DNA from: Bacillota bacterium
GTDB lineage: Bacteria; Bacillota; Clostridia; Lachnospirales; Lachnospiraceae
Length of the DNA: 56,669 nucleotides
Assembly: GCA_023411555.1 (NCBI GenBank)
Contig: JAEYOQ010000010.1
Location: 1 to 56,669, forward strand
Reading direction: 5' to 3'
Positions 40,607 to 50,222 of the stretch are shown piece after piece. A program made the position numbers and the translations under genes. Position 1 is the first letter of the stretch. Each line of letters begins with the position of its first letter. Below the pieces are notes generated by a model. That model was not told where the DNA came from and did not search any database. It saw only the letters and a program-made list of their open reading frames with translations.

Positions 40607-42640
40607 ATGAAGAAAAATGACATAATTGTTGGATTATTCCTGCTTTCAGCAATTGTATTTCTAATAATACCAATGAATTCCTTCATGCTGGACTTATTAC
40701 TGGCATTGAATATTTCCATCGCTATGGTTATTCTTTTTAATGCGATGTTTACGAAGGAAGTTCTTAATATGTCGGCGTTTCCGACCATTTTGTTATTTAC
40801 GACGATTTTTCGTATCTCCTTGAATGTATCCAGTACAAAGCTTATTCTGTCAACAGGTGAGCCTGGAAATGTCGTAGCTACCTTTGGTCAATTTGTTGGT
40901 GGCGGCAATTTGGTAATCGGAATTATCGTATTTATGATCCTGATTTTAGTTCAGTTTATGGTTATTAATAAGGGCTCGGAACGTGTTGCAGAGGTAACAG
41001 CAAGATTTACCCTGGATGCTATGCCGGGTAAGCAGATGGCAATTGACGCTGATTTAAACACCGGAGCAATCACTGACGAAGAGGCAAGAGCCCGTCGTGA
41101 AAAAATCCAGGATGAATCAGCTTTCTTTGGGTCCATGGATGGTGCTACGAAGTATGTTAAGGGAGATGCAGTTGCTGGTCTGATTATTACCGTAATCAAT
41201 ATGGTCGGTGGTACCGTTATGGGTATGCTCTATATGGGAATGCCTGCAATGGAAGCCTTTGAGCGTTTTGCTATCTTAACAATAGGCGATGGCTTGGTAA
41301 GCCAGATTCCTTCCCTGATGATCTCACTTGCAACCGGTATATTAGTAACAAAGGTATCAAAGGAAGCAGACTTTGGCGATTTGCTGATGAAGCAGCTTTT
41401 CAGTATTCCCAAGGCCTTATATCTCGTTGGTGCCAGTATGATAGCCTTTGGTTTCTTAACACCTCTATCTACATTAGTATTCACCATATATGGTTTGATT
41501 TTCATTATATCAGGTCGTATGATTGCCTCAAAGGTAGAGGTAGCGGCAATTGAGCAAGAGGTATCCTCTGAGGAAGCGGCAGCGAGCGAGATAAGGAAGC
41601 CGGAGAATGTGGTTACTTTACTGCAGGTTGATCCTATCGAGCTTGAATTCGGATATGGAATTATTCCTTTAGCAGATACTAATCAAGGCGGAGATTTACT
41701 TGATCGTGTTGTTCTTATTCGTAGGCAGATTGCTCTTGAGCTTGGATGTGTCGTACCTATGATCCGTTTAAGAGACAACATTCAACTTAATCCTAATCAG
41801 TATATTATTAAGATTAAAGGAATTCAGGTGAGCGAAGGCGAGATTTTATTTGATCATTACATGGCCATGAATCCCGGATATGTAGAAGAAGAAATTACAG
41901 GTATACCTACCTTTGAACCCTCCTTCCATCTACCGGCTCTCTGGATTACTGAAAATCAGAGGGAGAGGGCAGAGACCTTAGGATACACCGTAGTCGATCC
42001 TCCGTCCATCATGGCAACCCATCTGACAGAGGTGATCCGCAGCCATATCCATGAGCTACTTACCAGACAGGATGTGCAGAGCCTGGTCAATAATGTTCAA
42101 GAGGCGAACCAAGCACTTGTATCTGAATTGGTGCCTAAGCTTCTTAACATCGGAGAGATTCAAAAGGTATTGCAAAACCTATTGCGTGAAGGAATATCAA
42201 TTCGTGATTTGGTAACGATATTTGAAACCTTGGCTGATTATGCCACTACAACCCATGATACGGATGTGCTAACAGAGTATGTGAGACAAAGCCTGAAGAG
42301 AGCAATTTCTAAGAAGTATTTCCCTAACGGTGAGATGACTAGTGTAGTTACCTTGGATCCTAAGGTGGAGCAGGAGATTATGGGTGCAGTTAAGCAATCG
42401 GAGCAGGGGGCTTACCTGGCACTTGATCCTGGTGTTACTAGGGAAATTATTGAATCGGTTCAGACTGAGGTGCAAAAATTAGAGGATATGGGAAGAAACC
42501 CCGTCATTATTACCTCACCGATCGTAAGAATGTACTTTAAACGCTTGACACAGGATTATTTTAAGGATTTAATAGTGGTATCATATAATGAAATTGACTC
42601 TAATGTCGAATTACAGTCTGTAGGGATGGTGACAGTATAG
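40607..42640 (+). CDS. flhA: Flagellar export gate protein FlhA
   Basis: FlhA is the nonameric cytoplasmic ring that receives substrates and conducts protons. TTGGAGGC (40595-40602) is the ribosome binding site for ATG 40607. The 677 residues have about eight membrane helices (1-310), the FHIPEP loop (VTARFTLDAMPGKQMAIDAD...TDEEARARREK), and the four-domain cytoplasmic part. The stop overlaps the GTG of flhF. Confidence 0.98.
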   Translation: MKKNDIIVGLFLLSAIVFLIIPMNSFMLDLLLALNISIAMVILFNAMFTKEVLNMSAFPTILLFTTIFRISLNVSSTKLILSTGEPGNVVATFGQFVGGGNLVIGIIVFMILILVQFMVINKGSERVAEVTARFTLDAMPGKQMAIDADLNTGAITDEEARARREKIQDESAFFGSMDGATKYVKGDAVAGLIITVINMVGGTVMGMLYMGMPAMEAFERFAILTIGDGLVSQIPSLMISLATGILVTKVSKEADFGDLLMKQLFSIPKALYLVGASMIAFGFLTPLSTLVFTIYGLIFIISGRMIASKVEVAAIEQEVSSEEAAASEIRKPENVVTLLQVDPIELEFGYGIIPLADTNQGGDLLDRVVLIRRQIALELGCVVPMIRLRDNIQLNPNQYIIKIKGIQVSEGEILFDHYMAMNPGYVEEEITGIPTFEPSFHLPALWITENQRERAETLGYTVVDPPSIMATHLTEVIRSHIHELLTRQDVQSLVNNVQEANQALVSELVPKLLNIGEIQKVLQNLLREGISIRDLVTIFETLADYATTTHDTDVLTEYVRQSLKRAISKKYFPNGEMTSVVTLDPKVEQEIMGAVKQSEQGAYLALDPGVTREIIESVQTEVQKLEDMGRNPVIITSPIVRMYFKRLTQDYFKDLIVVSYNEIDSNVELQSVGMVTV

Positions 42641-43851
42641 TGATTATTAAGAAATTTCAAGCGAATACAGAGACAGAGGCGATCATGCTTGCCAAGGAAG
42701 AACTTGGTAAGGATGCTATTGTAATGAATATTAAGACAATATCTCCAAAAGGAATATATAAATTATTTCGTAAGTCTGTCGTAGAAATTACGGCAGCCTT
42801 GGATGAAAATGTTTCTTATAGGAATGATAAGGGGAAACCGGTATCCACAGAAGCGTTTCGTAAACCAGTTTATTCCGATGTTATCTATGATGATGACATC
42901 TCTATTAAACAGCCGAAGCAATCGGTTAATAGTTCTGAGACAGCTCCCTCCGCGATTGAAGCTAAGCTTAATAATCTACAGACCCTACTAGAGCAACAGT
43001 TAACCCTCAAGGATAAACTCGGTGTTGAGAAAGAAGAAGCAAAACCAGCAGAGAAGAATAATAATCTAGCTTGTATTCAACTTATATATAACCAATTGGT
43101 TAATAATGATGTTGATGAGAAATATGCCAATCAGATTCTTACAGAAATAGAAGGTCATTTGAAGAAGGATGCCTCTATGGATAATATTCTTGCAAGCATT
43201 TATCAAAAAATAATACTCAAGCTGGGACAGCCTAAGACCATCGAGCTTATAGAAAATGCTCCTAAGTTTATTTTCTTCATCGGACCTACCGGAGTTGGAA
43301 AAACAACAACAATAGCTAAAATAGCCTCTAGATTTAAGGTTAATGATAAAGCTAAGATAGCTTTTTTAACTGCTGATACATATAGGATAGCAGCAGTAGA
43401 GCAGTTGAGAACCTATGCGAATATCTTAGGGATACCCTTGAAGGTGATTTATTCAGAGGATGAGATTCTTCAAGCACAGGAAGAATTCGCTGATTACGAT
43501 ATGATTTTCATAGATACAGCAGGTAGATCCCATCGTAGCAAGGATCAAAGAGATGATATTGAGAGACTCATAAACACGATATCTGAAGAGGAACGAGAGG
43601 TATATCTGGTTTTGAGTGCTACAACCAAGTATCATGATTTGATTAAAATTACAGAGGCTTATTCGGAAATTGTGAACTATAATCTTATTTTTACTAAACT
43701 GGATGAAACGGGTACAATGGGTAACCTGCTTAATATTCGGATGCTAACTGAGGCTCCTTTATCTTACGCAACCTTTGGGCAGAATGTACCTGATGATATA
43801 TCCAGAATAGATGCTCAGAGTATCGCTAAGCAATTATTAAGGGGGCAATAA
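42640..43851 (+). CDS. flhF: SRP-type GTPase FlhF
   Basis: FlhF positions the flagellum or sets its number with FlhG. The start is GTG 42640 (TAGTG overlap with the flhA stop), giving MIIKKFQANTETEAIMLAKEELG, the conserved N-terminus. A variable basic region follows, then the helical N domain and the SRP GTPase domain with G1 (FIGPTGVGKTTTIAKIAS, 213-230), AFLTADTYRIAAVEQLRTYA, FIDTAGRSHRS and FTKLDETGTMGNLL. 403 residues. Confidence 0.96.
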   Translation: MIIKKFQANTETEAIMLAKEELGKDAIVMNIKTISPKGIYKLFRKSVVEITAALDENVSYRNDKGKPVSTEAFRKPVYSDVIYDDDISIKQPKQSVNSSETAPSAIEAKLNNLQTLLEQQLTLKDKLGVEKEEAKPAEKNNNLACIQLIYNQLVNNDVDEKYANQILTEIEGHLKKDASMDNILASIYQKIILKLGQPKTIELIENAPKFIFFIGPTGVGKTTTIAKIASRFKVNDKAKIAFLTADTYRIAAVEQLRTYANILGIPLKVIYSEDEILQAQEEFADYDMIFIDTAGRSHRSKDQRDDIERLINTISEEEREVYLVLSATTKYHDLIKITEAYSEIVNYNLIFTKLDETGTMGNLLNIRMLTEAPLSYATFGQNVPDDISRIDAQSIAKQLLRGQ

Positions 43852-43852
43852 T

Positions 43853-44743
43853 ATGGATCAGGCAGATAGATTGAGAAAAATGGTTAAAGAACAACAAGCT
43901 GCCCCCAGCCCTAGGAATATGGCCAGAGTGATTACAGTAACAAGCGGAAAAGGTGGCGTCGGTAAATCTAATGTTTCAGTAAATCTGGCAATTGCTTTAA
44001 GTCGAATGGGTAATCGGGTTATCATATTGGATGCAGACTTCGGTTTGGCTAATGTCGAGGTAATGTTAGGAATCAGACCTCAGTATAATCTGGCAGATCT
44101 TATGTTTCGAGGCAAATCTTTAACTGACATCATTACGGATGGTCCGGAAAACATCGGTTTTATTTCCGGAGGCTCAGGAATACAGGAATTGATGAATCTG
44201 ACCAAGGAACAAATTGTATACCTCATTCAAAAATTAGTTGAGCTAGATGAGCGGGCTGATGTTATTATTGTAGATACAGGAGCGGGTATTTCTGATGCTG
44301 TCTTAGAATTTGTAGCAGCCAGCTCTGAGGTACTACTTGTGGTAACACCAGAGCCAACTTCAATTACAGATGCCTATGCATTACTAAAAACATTAAATAG
44401 AAAAACAGATATTTCCCTAGAGGATACGGTTATTAAGATGATAGCAAACCGTGTTGATAATGATGGGGAAGGGAAAGAGCTATATGACAAGCTAAGTTTA
44501 GTAGTCAGTAAGTTCTTGGATTTGAAGCTAGAATATTTAGGAGCTCTGGCTCAGGATAACATTGTATCCAAGGCAGTCAAGAAACAGAGACCAGCGATCA
44601 TGTTATACCCTAATTCCGATTTTTCCACGATGGTTACCTCCTTTGCAGATACACTCTGTAATAATGGGTCCTCGGAGGTACATATCAAAAAGGGGATAGC
44701 GCAATTGTTTACAAATCTACTCCGCTCACGTATTAAGAAATAG
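43853..44743 (+). CDS. flhG: MinD-like ATPase FlhG (YlxH)
   Basis: FlhG is the MinD/ParA-type ATPase that controls FlhF activity and flagellar number. ATG 43853 lies two bases after the flhF stop, behind AAGGGGGCAATA. The N-terminus (DQADRLRKMVKEQQ) is the FlhF-activating DQAxxLR motif; the deviant Walker A is GKGGVGKS (residues 32-39), followed by ILDADFGLANVEVMLG and VIIVDTGAGISD. 296 residues. Confidence 0.96.
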   Translation: MDQADRLRKMVKEQQAAPSPRNMARVITVTSGKGGVGKSNVSVNLAIALSRMGNRVIILDADFGLANVEVMLGIRPQYNLADLMFRGKSLTDIITDGPENIGFISGGSGIQELMNLTKEQIVYLIQKLVELDERADVIIVDTGAGISDAVLEFVAASSEVLLVVTPEPTSITDAYALLKTLNRKTDISLEDTVIKMIANRVDNDGEGKELYDKLSLVVSKFLDLKLEYLGALAQDNIVSKAVKKQRPAIMLYPNSDFSTMVTSFADTLCNNGSSEVHIKKGIAQLFTNLLRSRIKK

Positions 44744-44748
44744 AAATA

Positions 44749-44848
44749 GTGTGAAAATTAAAACGATTTTCGCACTTATAAGTTTGTGCCCGCGAAGTTA
44801 AAGTGTAGATTGTCCCATAGATGAGACATTGTACACTTGGCACAAACT
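44749..44848. repeat. Third copy of the structured intergenic repeat
   Basis: GTGTGAAAAT pairs with ATTTTCGCAC (44749-44774); GTTTGTGCC pairs with GGCACAAAC at the far end; AAGTGTA pairs with TACACTT inside. The left two thirds align at most positions with 39312-39367. It lies in the flhG-PilZ gap (44744-45004), where otherwise no ORF is seen. Confidence 0.75.
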
Positions 44849-45004
44849 AACAAGGGTAGGCGTGTTATGCTAGAGTACAGATGTTAAACTAGAATATATA
44901 GGCGATTTACACAGGAAGAGGCAGAGACTAGCACATTGGTGCATACGCCTTGTTTCATTCGAGATGAAGAATTAATAGGTATAATAAAACTTGGGGGTGG
45001 AGGC

Positions 45005-45769
45005 ATGCTTCGCGAGGTATTATCGATTGGTGACAAAATTGAAATTAAGCCGCTTAATCGCAACGGAAAACCAGCTCATACAGCTACAGCCTTAATTAGT
45101 CAATTGGTTGATTTTGCGGATGGAGCTATAATAAACATAGCTGCACCTATTGCTTTTGGGAGGACCATTCCTCTTTCAGTGGGTGAGAATTATAATCTGT
45201 GCTTTTATACCGATAAAGGACTTTATCGATGTAATTGTGTAGTAATCAATAATCAGAGGGATAATAAGACCATTATAACGGTTGTCCGTATTACCACTAA
45301 CCTAGAAAAATATCAGAGAAGACAGTATTATCGTTTGGAGTGTATTCATGATATTAACTATCGACTGATATCGATAGAAGAAGAGATGTTAGATAAAAAA
45401 ATGAGTTCGGAAGGCTTTGAGACACCAGAAGCTATGGAAGAGGCCAAGAAACAGATGGAAGCATTTGATAGAGAGTGGATTTCAGCTTCTATCACCGACA
45501 TTAGCGGAGGAGGGGCTAGATTTAGCTCACAAGGGATACATAATACAGGTGACAAGGTCAGAATTAAGCTGGAGTTTCCAAGCGGCAAAGTAATGAAGAT
45601 ACTTAATGTATCAGCCAGAATAATATCATCATCTCGTATTCCTGTCAGTACTGGAAAATATGAATACAGAGTGGAATTTATCGATATTATGCAAAAAGAC
45701 AGGGAAGACTTGATTAAATACATATTTGAACAGGAACGTAGACGCAGAAAAAATGATATAGTTAGATAA
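45005..45769 (+). CDS. PilZ-domain c-di-GMP effector (YcgR/YpfA-type flagellar brake)
   Basis: I place the start at ATG 45005 after TTGGGGGTGG (spacing short); an upstream in-frame GTG at 44936 has no site. The 254-residue protein has the N-terminal YcgR-like beta-barrel (GDKIEIKPLNRNGK...SVGENYNLCFYTDKGLYRC) and a C-terminal PilZ domain with the c-di-GMP motifs: RRQYYR (RxxxR) and DISGGGARFSS (D/NxSxxG). Proteins of this type slow the motor when c-di-GMP is high. An inserted helical stretch (about 130-158) separates the RxxxR region from the rest. Its place in the chemotaxis end of the cluster fits. Confidence 0.9.
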   Translation: MLREVLSIGDKIEIKPLNRNGKPAHTATALISQLVDFADGAIINIAAPIAFGRTIPLSVGENYNLCFYTDKGLYRCNCVVINNQRDNKTIITVVRITTNLEKYQRRQYYRLECIHDINYRLISIEEEMLDKKMSSEGFETPEAMEEAKKQMEAFDREWISASITDISGGGARFSSQGIHNTGDKVRIKLEFPSGKVMKILNVSARIISSSRIPVSTGKYEYRVEFIDIMQKDREDLIKYIFEQERRRRKNDIVR

Positions 45770-45828
45770 ACCATAAAGTAAAAACGCAGAGTTAAGTTAT
45801 TAGCCACAACGGAGGATTATATCAGAAA

Positions 45829-46926
45829 ATGACGAAAAATATTTTGATTATAGATGACTCTGCACTTATGAGAAGGGTACTCTCTGATATAATTAACTCA
45901 GATAAGAGATTCCATGTATCAGAAGTTGCAGTAAACGGTTTGGAAGGTTTAGAGATATTACAAAGCAAGGGTAAAAAAATTGATGTCGTACTGCTTGACA
46001 TTAATATGCCTAAGATGAACGGTATCGAATTACTGGAAGCATTAAAGGAGAGAGGTATTAAGGCAACCGTAATTATTGTCAGTACCATCGCCAAGAAAAA
46101 TGCCAAGGAAACAATTCGTGCATTGGAGCTGGGAGCTTTTGATTTTGTTACCAAGCCGGAAAGCTTCATGGAAGTGAAGAGTAACCGTTTTGCTGATCGG
46201 ATCTTGGAATGTCTTGCTACAGCGACAAAAGCAGAAGTAAAGGTAACTGAAGCTGACAGAATTGAAGAAGATAGAGACATACTTCCGGTTCCGGTTACGA
46301 AGAAGGTTATTCAAAAAAAATCACCTTCTTCCTTGCCACAAGGAAAGGAGAAGCTAGTTGCTCTTGCCTGCTCTACAGGCGGACCCAAAGCTCTTCATAG
46401 TGTTCTGCCTAACCTTCCGGCTAATCTGGATGCCAGTATGTTAATTGTTCAGCATATGCCAGGTGGCTTCACTAAATCTTTGGCAGACAGATTAAATGAG
46501 TTGAGTCCCATGACCGTAAAAGAAGCAGAAGATGGTGAAATTCTGAAAAAAGGCACCGCGTATATAGCAAAAGGCGGTTACCAGATGCGTCTGCGAAAGC
46601 AGGATGACCAAACCTATCGTATCGTGATCTCAGAGGAACCGGCAAGACATGGATTATTACCATGTGCCGATATTATGTATGAATCTCTAGTGGACACGGA
46701 TTTTGATCAAATCACCTGCGTAGTTCTTACTGGTATGGGCGGTGACGGTACTGCCGGTATATCAAAACTTAGTAAAAATCAAAATATATATGTGATAGCT
46801 CAGAACGAAGAAACCAGTATTGTATATGGAATGCCAAAGGTTATAAAGGATGCAGGCCTTGTGGATGAAGTGGTTGCTTTAAATAATGTATCTGATGCAA
46901 TCATAAAGAATGTGGGGGTATATTAA
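45829..46926 (+). CDS. cheB: Chemotaxis methylesterase/response regulator CheB
   Basis: CheB removes methyl groups from chemoreceptors after phosphorylation by CheA. ATG 45829 follows CGGAGGATTATATCAGAAA. The 365 residues contain a receiver domain with D57 (VVLLDINMPKMNG) and K107-type TKP, a linker, and the esterase with S in ALACSTGGPKAL, H in IVQHMPGGFTKSLADRL and D in LTGMGGDGTAG, the Ser-His-Asp triad. Full length. Confidence 0.97.
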   Translation: MTKNILIIDDSALMRRVLSDIINSDKRFHVSEVAVNGLEGLEILQSKGKKIDVVLLDINMPKMNGIELLEALKERGIKATVIIVSTIAKKNAKETIRALELGAFDFVTKPESFMEVKSNRFADRILECLATATKAEVKVTEADRIEEDRDILPVPVTKKVIQKKSPSSLPQGKEKLVALACSTGGPKALHSVLPNLPANLDASMLIVQHMPGGFTKSLADRLNELSPMTVKEAEDGEILKKGTAYIAKGGYQMRLRKQDDQTYRIVISEEPARHGLLPCADIMYESLVDTDFDQITCVVLTGMGGDGTAGISKLSKNQNIYVIAQNEETSIVYGMPKVIKDAGLVDEVVALNNVSDAIIKNVGVY

Positions 46927-49017
46927 ATGGACGTAAGTCAATATCTAGAGATATTTATTGAAGAAACCAAGGAACATTTACAAAGTTTAAATCAGCATTT
47001 ATTGGTTCTAGAGCGTGAGCCGGAAAATGAAGATACAATTAATGAGATTTTCCGTGCCGCTCATTCCCTTAAGGGTATGGCTGGTACCATGGGTTATAAA
47101 AGAATGCAGAGACTGACCCATGATATGGAGAATGTTTTTTCGGAAATCAGAGCTGGTAAGATGAAAGCAACATCCACTTTGGTAGATATACTATTTAAAG
47201 GGCTGGATGCTCTGGAGACCTACTTAAGTAATATCCAAGCCGAGGCTAATGAAGGGGAGGAAGATAATGAAGATATTATCAATGCCCTTAATAATTTTCT
47301 CAGTGAGGGATTGGGACAGGCTCCTGCGCCCAAGAGCACGGTCGCTGCAACAGAAGTAAAGACCATGACCGCTCCGACAACAGTAGATGAGAAGATGAAA
47401 TTCATGGATATGAAGTTGGAAGACCATGAGAAGAAGGCAATTGTTAAGGCCGGAATGCTCGGTATGAATGTCGTAGGATTAACCGTATACATACAGGAGA
47501 ATTGTATGCTTAAGGGAGCCAGAGCCTTCATGGTGAACCGTACCTTAGAGGAGTTTGGTGAGATTATTAAGCTGAACCCCAGTGCGCAGGATCTTGAGGA
47601 TGAGAAATATGATTTGGATTATTCTGCCTTTATTATAACCAAGGAGACTCCTGAAAATCTTAGTAAGGCGGCTTCCAGTGTATCTGAGGTGAAGGAAGTT
47701 GTTGCGGGTTATATTGTGTTACCGGAGAATGAGGTTACTGCTTATTCTGCTGCTATTAAGCAGGATGAAGTATCTTCAGCTCAGCCGAAGAAAGCGGAGC
47801 CTGAGGCGAGCTCTCTGAAGGCAGGCAATGCACCAGCACAAAAGCAGCCAGCTAAGCCTGTTGCTAACCGTTCTGTTCGTGTTGATATCGATAAGTTGGA
47901 TGTATTGATGAACCTTGTTAGTGAGCTTATCATAGCCAAGAATGGTCTGATATCGATCAGCAGCGACAAAGAAATCATGGCAGATAACGGCTTTCATGAG
48001 CAGATTGAGTATTTAGAGAGAGTTACCACTAATCTTCATGAATCAGTTATGAAGACAAGAATGGTTCCGATAGAGAGTGTTGTTAACCGCTTCCCGAGAA
48101 TGATCAGAGACTTATCGAAGAAGCTTAACAAGGAAATGGAATTATATATGACCGGTGAAGAGACAGAGCTTGACCGTACTGTAATAGATGAGATTGGCGA
48201 TCCCTTGATGCATCTACTTCGTAATGCTGCCGATCATGGACTGGAGAGTAATGAAGAAAGACAACAGGCAGGTAAAAATCCTGTAGGTTCGATCTATTTG
48301 GATGCATATCAGGATGGTAACAATGTAGTAATTGAGGTTCGAGATGATGGTTCCGGTATCAATACGGAGAAAATCAAGAAAAAGGCCCTTGAGAGAGGTG
48401 CGATCACCGAGGAACAGGCACAAAGAATGACAGATAAAGATCTTATAGATATCCTGTTCCAGCCGAGCTTCTCAACAGCTGAGCAGGTAACTGACGTATC
48501 TGGTCGTGGCGTAGGTCTTGACGTTGTAAAGACGAAGATTGAAGCCCTTGGCGGTGAGATAGAAGCAAAAACAAAGCTCGGAGAGGGTTCAAACTTCATC
48601 ATTCGATTGCCCTTAACACTGGCCATTATCCAGTCCCTTATGGTTATAATCGGTGACGAAAAATATGCACTTCCACTTGGTAGCATACAGACTGTGGAGA
48701 ATATTCCCATAACAGAGATTAAGACCGTTCAGGGTAAGGAAGTGATTAATTTAAGAGGAAAGGTAGTACCGCTTATTCGCTTGGGCAATCTCCTGAATTG
48801 TAAGCAACAGGAAGCTGCTGTCGAGGAGTTATTAGTTGTTATAGTCAAGAAGGGTGAGAGACTGGCCGGAATGGTAGTCGATGAATTAATGGGACAGCAG
48901 GAAATCGTTATTAAATCAATCGGTAAGTATATCAAGAGTCATAAGATTATCAGCGGTGCAACCATCCTTGGTAATGGCGAAGTAGCATTAATTCTTGATG
49001 TCAATTCTTTAGTATAG
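46927..49017 (+). CDS. cheA: Chemotaxis histidine kinase CheA
   Basis: CheA autophosphorylates and feeds CheY and CheB. GTGGGGGTATATTAA precedes ATG 46927, next to the cheB stop. The 696 residues show P1 with H46 (FRAAHSLKGMAGTMGY), a P2 region around 150-280, the P3 dimer helices (RSVRVDIDKLDVLMNLVSEL), P4 with the N box (HLLRNAADHGLESNEE), G1 (VRDDGSGIN) and G2 (GRGVGLDVVKTKIE), and a CheW-like P5 (IIGDEKYALPLGSIQ...VNLRGKVVPLIRLG). Confidence 0.98.
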   Translation: MDVSQYLEIFIEETKEHLQSLNQHLLVLEREPENEDTINEIFRAAHSLKGMAGTMGYKRMQRLTHDMENVFSEIRAGKMKATSTLVDILFKGLDALETYLSNIQAEANEGEEDNEDIINALNNFLSEGLGQAPAPKSTVAATEVKTMTAPTTVDEKMKFMDMKLEDHEKKAIVKAGMLGMNVVGLTVYIQENCMLKGARAFMVNRTLEEFGEIIKLNPSAQDLEDEKYDLDYSAFIITKETPENLSKAASSVSEVKEVVAGYIVLPENEVTAYSAAIKQDEVSSAQPKKAEPEASSLKAGNAPAQKQPAKPVANRSVRVDIDKLDVLMNLVSELIIAKNGLISISSDKEIMADNGFHEQIEYLERVTTNLHESVMKTRMVPIESVVNRFPRMIRDLSKKLNKEMELYMTGEETELDRTVIDEIGDPLMHLLRNAADHGLESNEERQQAGKNPVGSIYLDAYQDGNNVVIEVRDDGSGINTEKIKKKALERGAITEEQAQRMTDKDLIDILFQPSFSTAEQVTDVSGRGVGLDVVKTKIEALGGEIEAKTKLGEGSNFIIRLPLTLAIIQSLMVIIGDEKYALPLGSIQTVENIPITEIKTVQGKEVINLRGKVVPLIRLGNLLNCKQQEAAVEELLVVIVKKGERLAGMVVDELMGQQEIVIKSIGKYIKSHKIISGATILGNGEVALILDVNSLV

Positions 49018-49030
49018 GAGGTGCGCAGAC

Positions 49031-49486
49031 ATGGCAAATGATTCAAAACAATTTATAATTGCTTATCTTAATGGAAATCAGTATGGTATAGATATTAATT
49101 ATATAGATAACATTATTGTTATGCAGAGTATTACCAGAATTCCGAAGTCACAGAAGTTCTTTCGGGGCGTAATTAATCTTAGAGGTGAGATTGTCCCTGT
49201 TATGAGCCTCAGGGATAAATTGGATATCGAAGAAGCACCCTATACTTCTAAATCAAGAATTATCATTGTACGACCTGAAAATGGGGCTGCACCGGTTGGT
49301 TTAATTGTAGATGAAGTCAAAGAGGTAATTGCTTTGGAGCAGGCTTCGATTGAAAAGATGAATTACGATAACAAGGATAAAAAGGTTGGCTATAGTATCG
49401 GTATTGGGAAATACGGTACGGAACTCATTAACCTGCTTAATATTCCATCTATTGTAATGGAAAAGGATGTAAACGAAAGTAATTAG
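49031..49486 (+). CDS. cheW: Chemotaxis adaptor CheW
   Basis: CheW links CheA to chemoreceptors. TAGGAGGTGCG precedes ATG 49031. The 151 residues form two SH3-like barrels, with the conserved RIPKSQKFFRGVINLRGEIVPVMSL and IVRPENGAAPVGLIVDEVKEV. Thirteen bases after cheA. Confidence 0.96.
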   Translation: MANDSKQFIIAYLNGNQYGIDINYIDNIIVMQSITRIPKSQKFFRGVINLRGEIVPVMSLRDKLDIEEAPYTSKSRIIIVRPENGAAPVGLIVDEVKEVIALEQASIEKMNYDNKDKKVGYSIGIGKYGTELINLLNIPSIVMEKDVNESN

Positions 49487-49517
49487 AAGGATTGAGTAAT
49501 CACATAAACCAGGCTTG

Positions 49518-49549
49518 CGGTAGGAATTTCACCAGAGGGATTCCTACTG
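49518..49549 (+). other. Hairpin between cheW and cheC
   Basis: CGGTAGGAAT (49518-49527) pairs with ATTCCTACTG (49540-49549). Only TTTG follows, so its termination power is doubtful. Confidence 0.4.
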
Positions 49550-49594
49550 TTTGCTCACAGGAGAAAAATGTAATTAAAGCGAGGTGCAGTTACG

Positions 49595-50212
49595 ATGTCC
49601 CAATTGGATTTAAATCAGCTGGATAATATGCAGTATGATGTACTGCGGGAATTAGGGAATATTGGTGCAGGCAATGCAACAACTGCACTTTCTCAAATGA
49701 TTAATTCAAAAATAGATATGAAGGTTCCAAAGGTTGAGTTACTGGAATTTAAAGAGCTATCTGACTTGGTAGGTGGTGCAGAAAACCTTGTAGTAGGTAT
49801 CCTATTTACCCTCGAAGGTCAGATTGAGGGCATGATGATGTTTATGATGGATATGCCTGCTTCAAGACATCTGGTCAACTACCTATTAGGTGATTATGGC
49901 AATGTTTCTTTGGAATTTAACGAGATGGAGTTATCAGCATTAAACGAAATCGGCAACATTATTTCGGGCGCATATCTATCCTCTTTATCTACATTAACTA
50001 ATATATTAATAATGGCAAGTGTTCCATATATGGCCATTGATATGGCAGGCGCTATATTGAGTGTACCGGCAATTGAGTTTGGAAAAATAGGAGATAAGGC
50101 ATTATTAATTGAAACAGAATTTGTCGACGATGATAAGGCGGTAAATGGATATTTTATCTTAATACCAACTATAAATTCATATGAAAAAATTCTACTATCA
50201 TTAGGATTATAA
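49595..50212 (+). CDS. cheC: CheY-P phosphatase CheC
   Basis: CheC dephosphorylates CheY and, with CheD, gives adaptation. GCGAGGTGCAG precedes ATG 49595. Both active-site halves are visible: VLRELGNIGAGNATTAL and LSALNEIGNIISGAYL, each with the E-x-x-N pattern. 205 residues, normal. Next to cheD as usual. Confidence 0.95.
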   Translation: MSQLDLNQLDNMQYDVLRELGNIGAGNATTALSQMINSKIDMKVPKVELLEFKELSDLVGGAENLVVGILFTLEGQIEGMMMFMMDMPASRHLVNYLLGDYGNVSLEFNEMELSALNEIGNIISGAYLSSLSTLTNILIMASVPYMAIDMAGAILSVPAIEFGKIGDKALLIETEFVDDDKAVNGYFILIPTINSYEKILLSLGL

Positions 50213-50222
50213 AGGTGAACAC

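Noticed and set aside
44870..44930. Sigma-28 promoter before the PilZ gene
   Set aside because: TAAA and a GCGATTTA-like block occur, but the spacer is too short and the -10 does not fit GCCGATAA.
46042..48710. Several minus-strand frames opposite cheB and cheA
   Set aside because: They mirror well-conserved coding sequence and show no start signals or family features.
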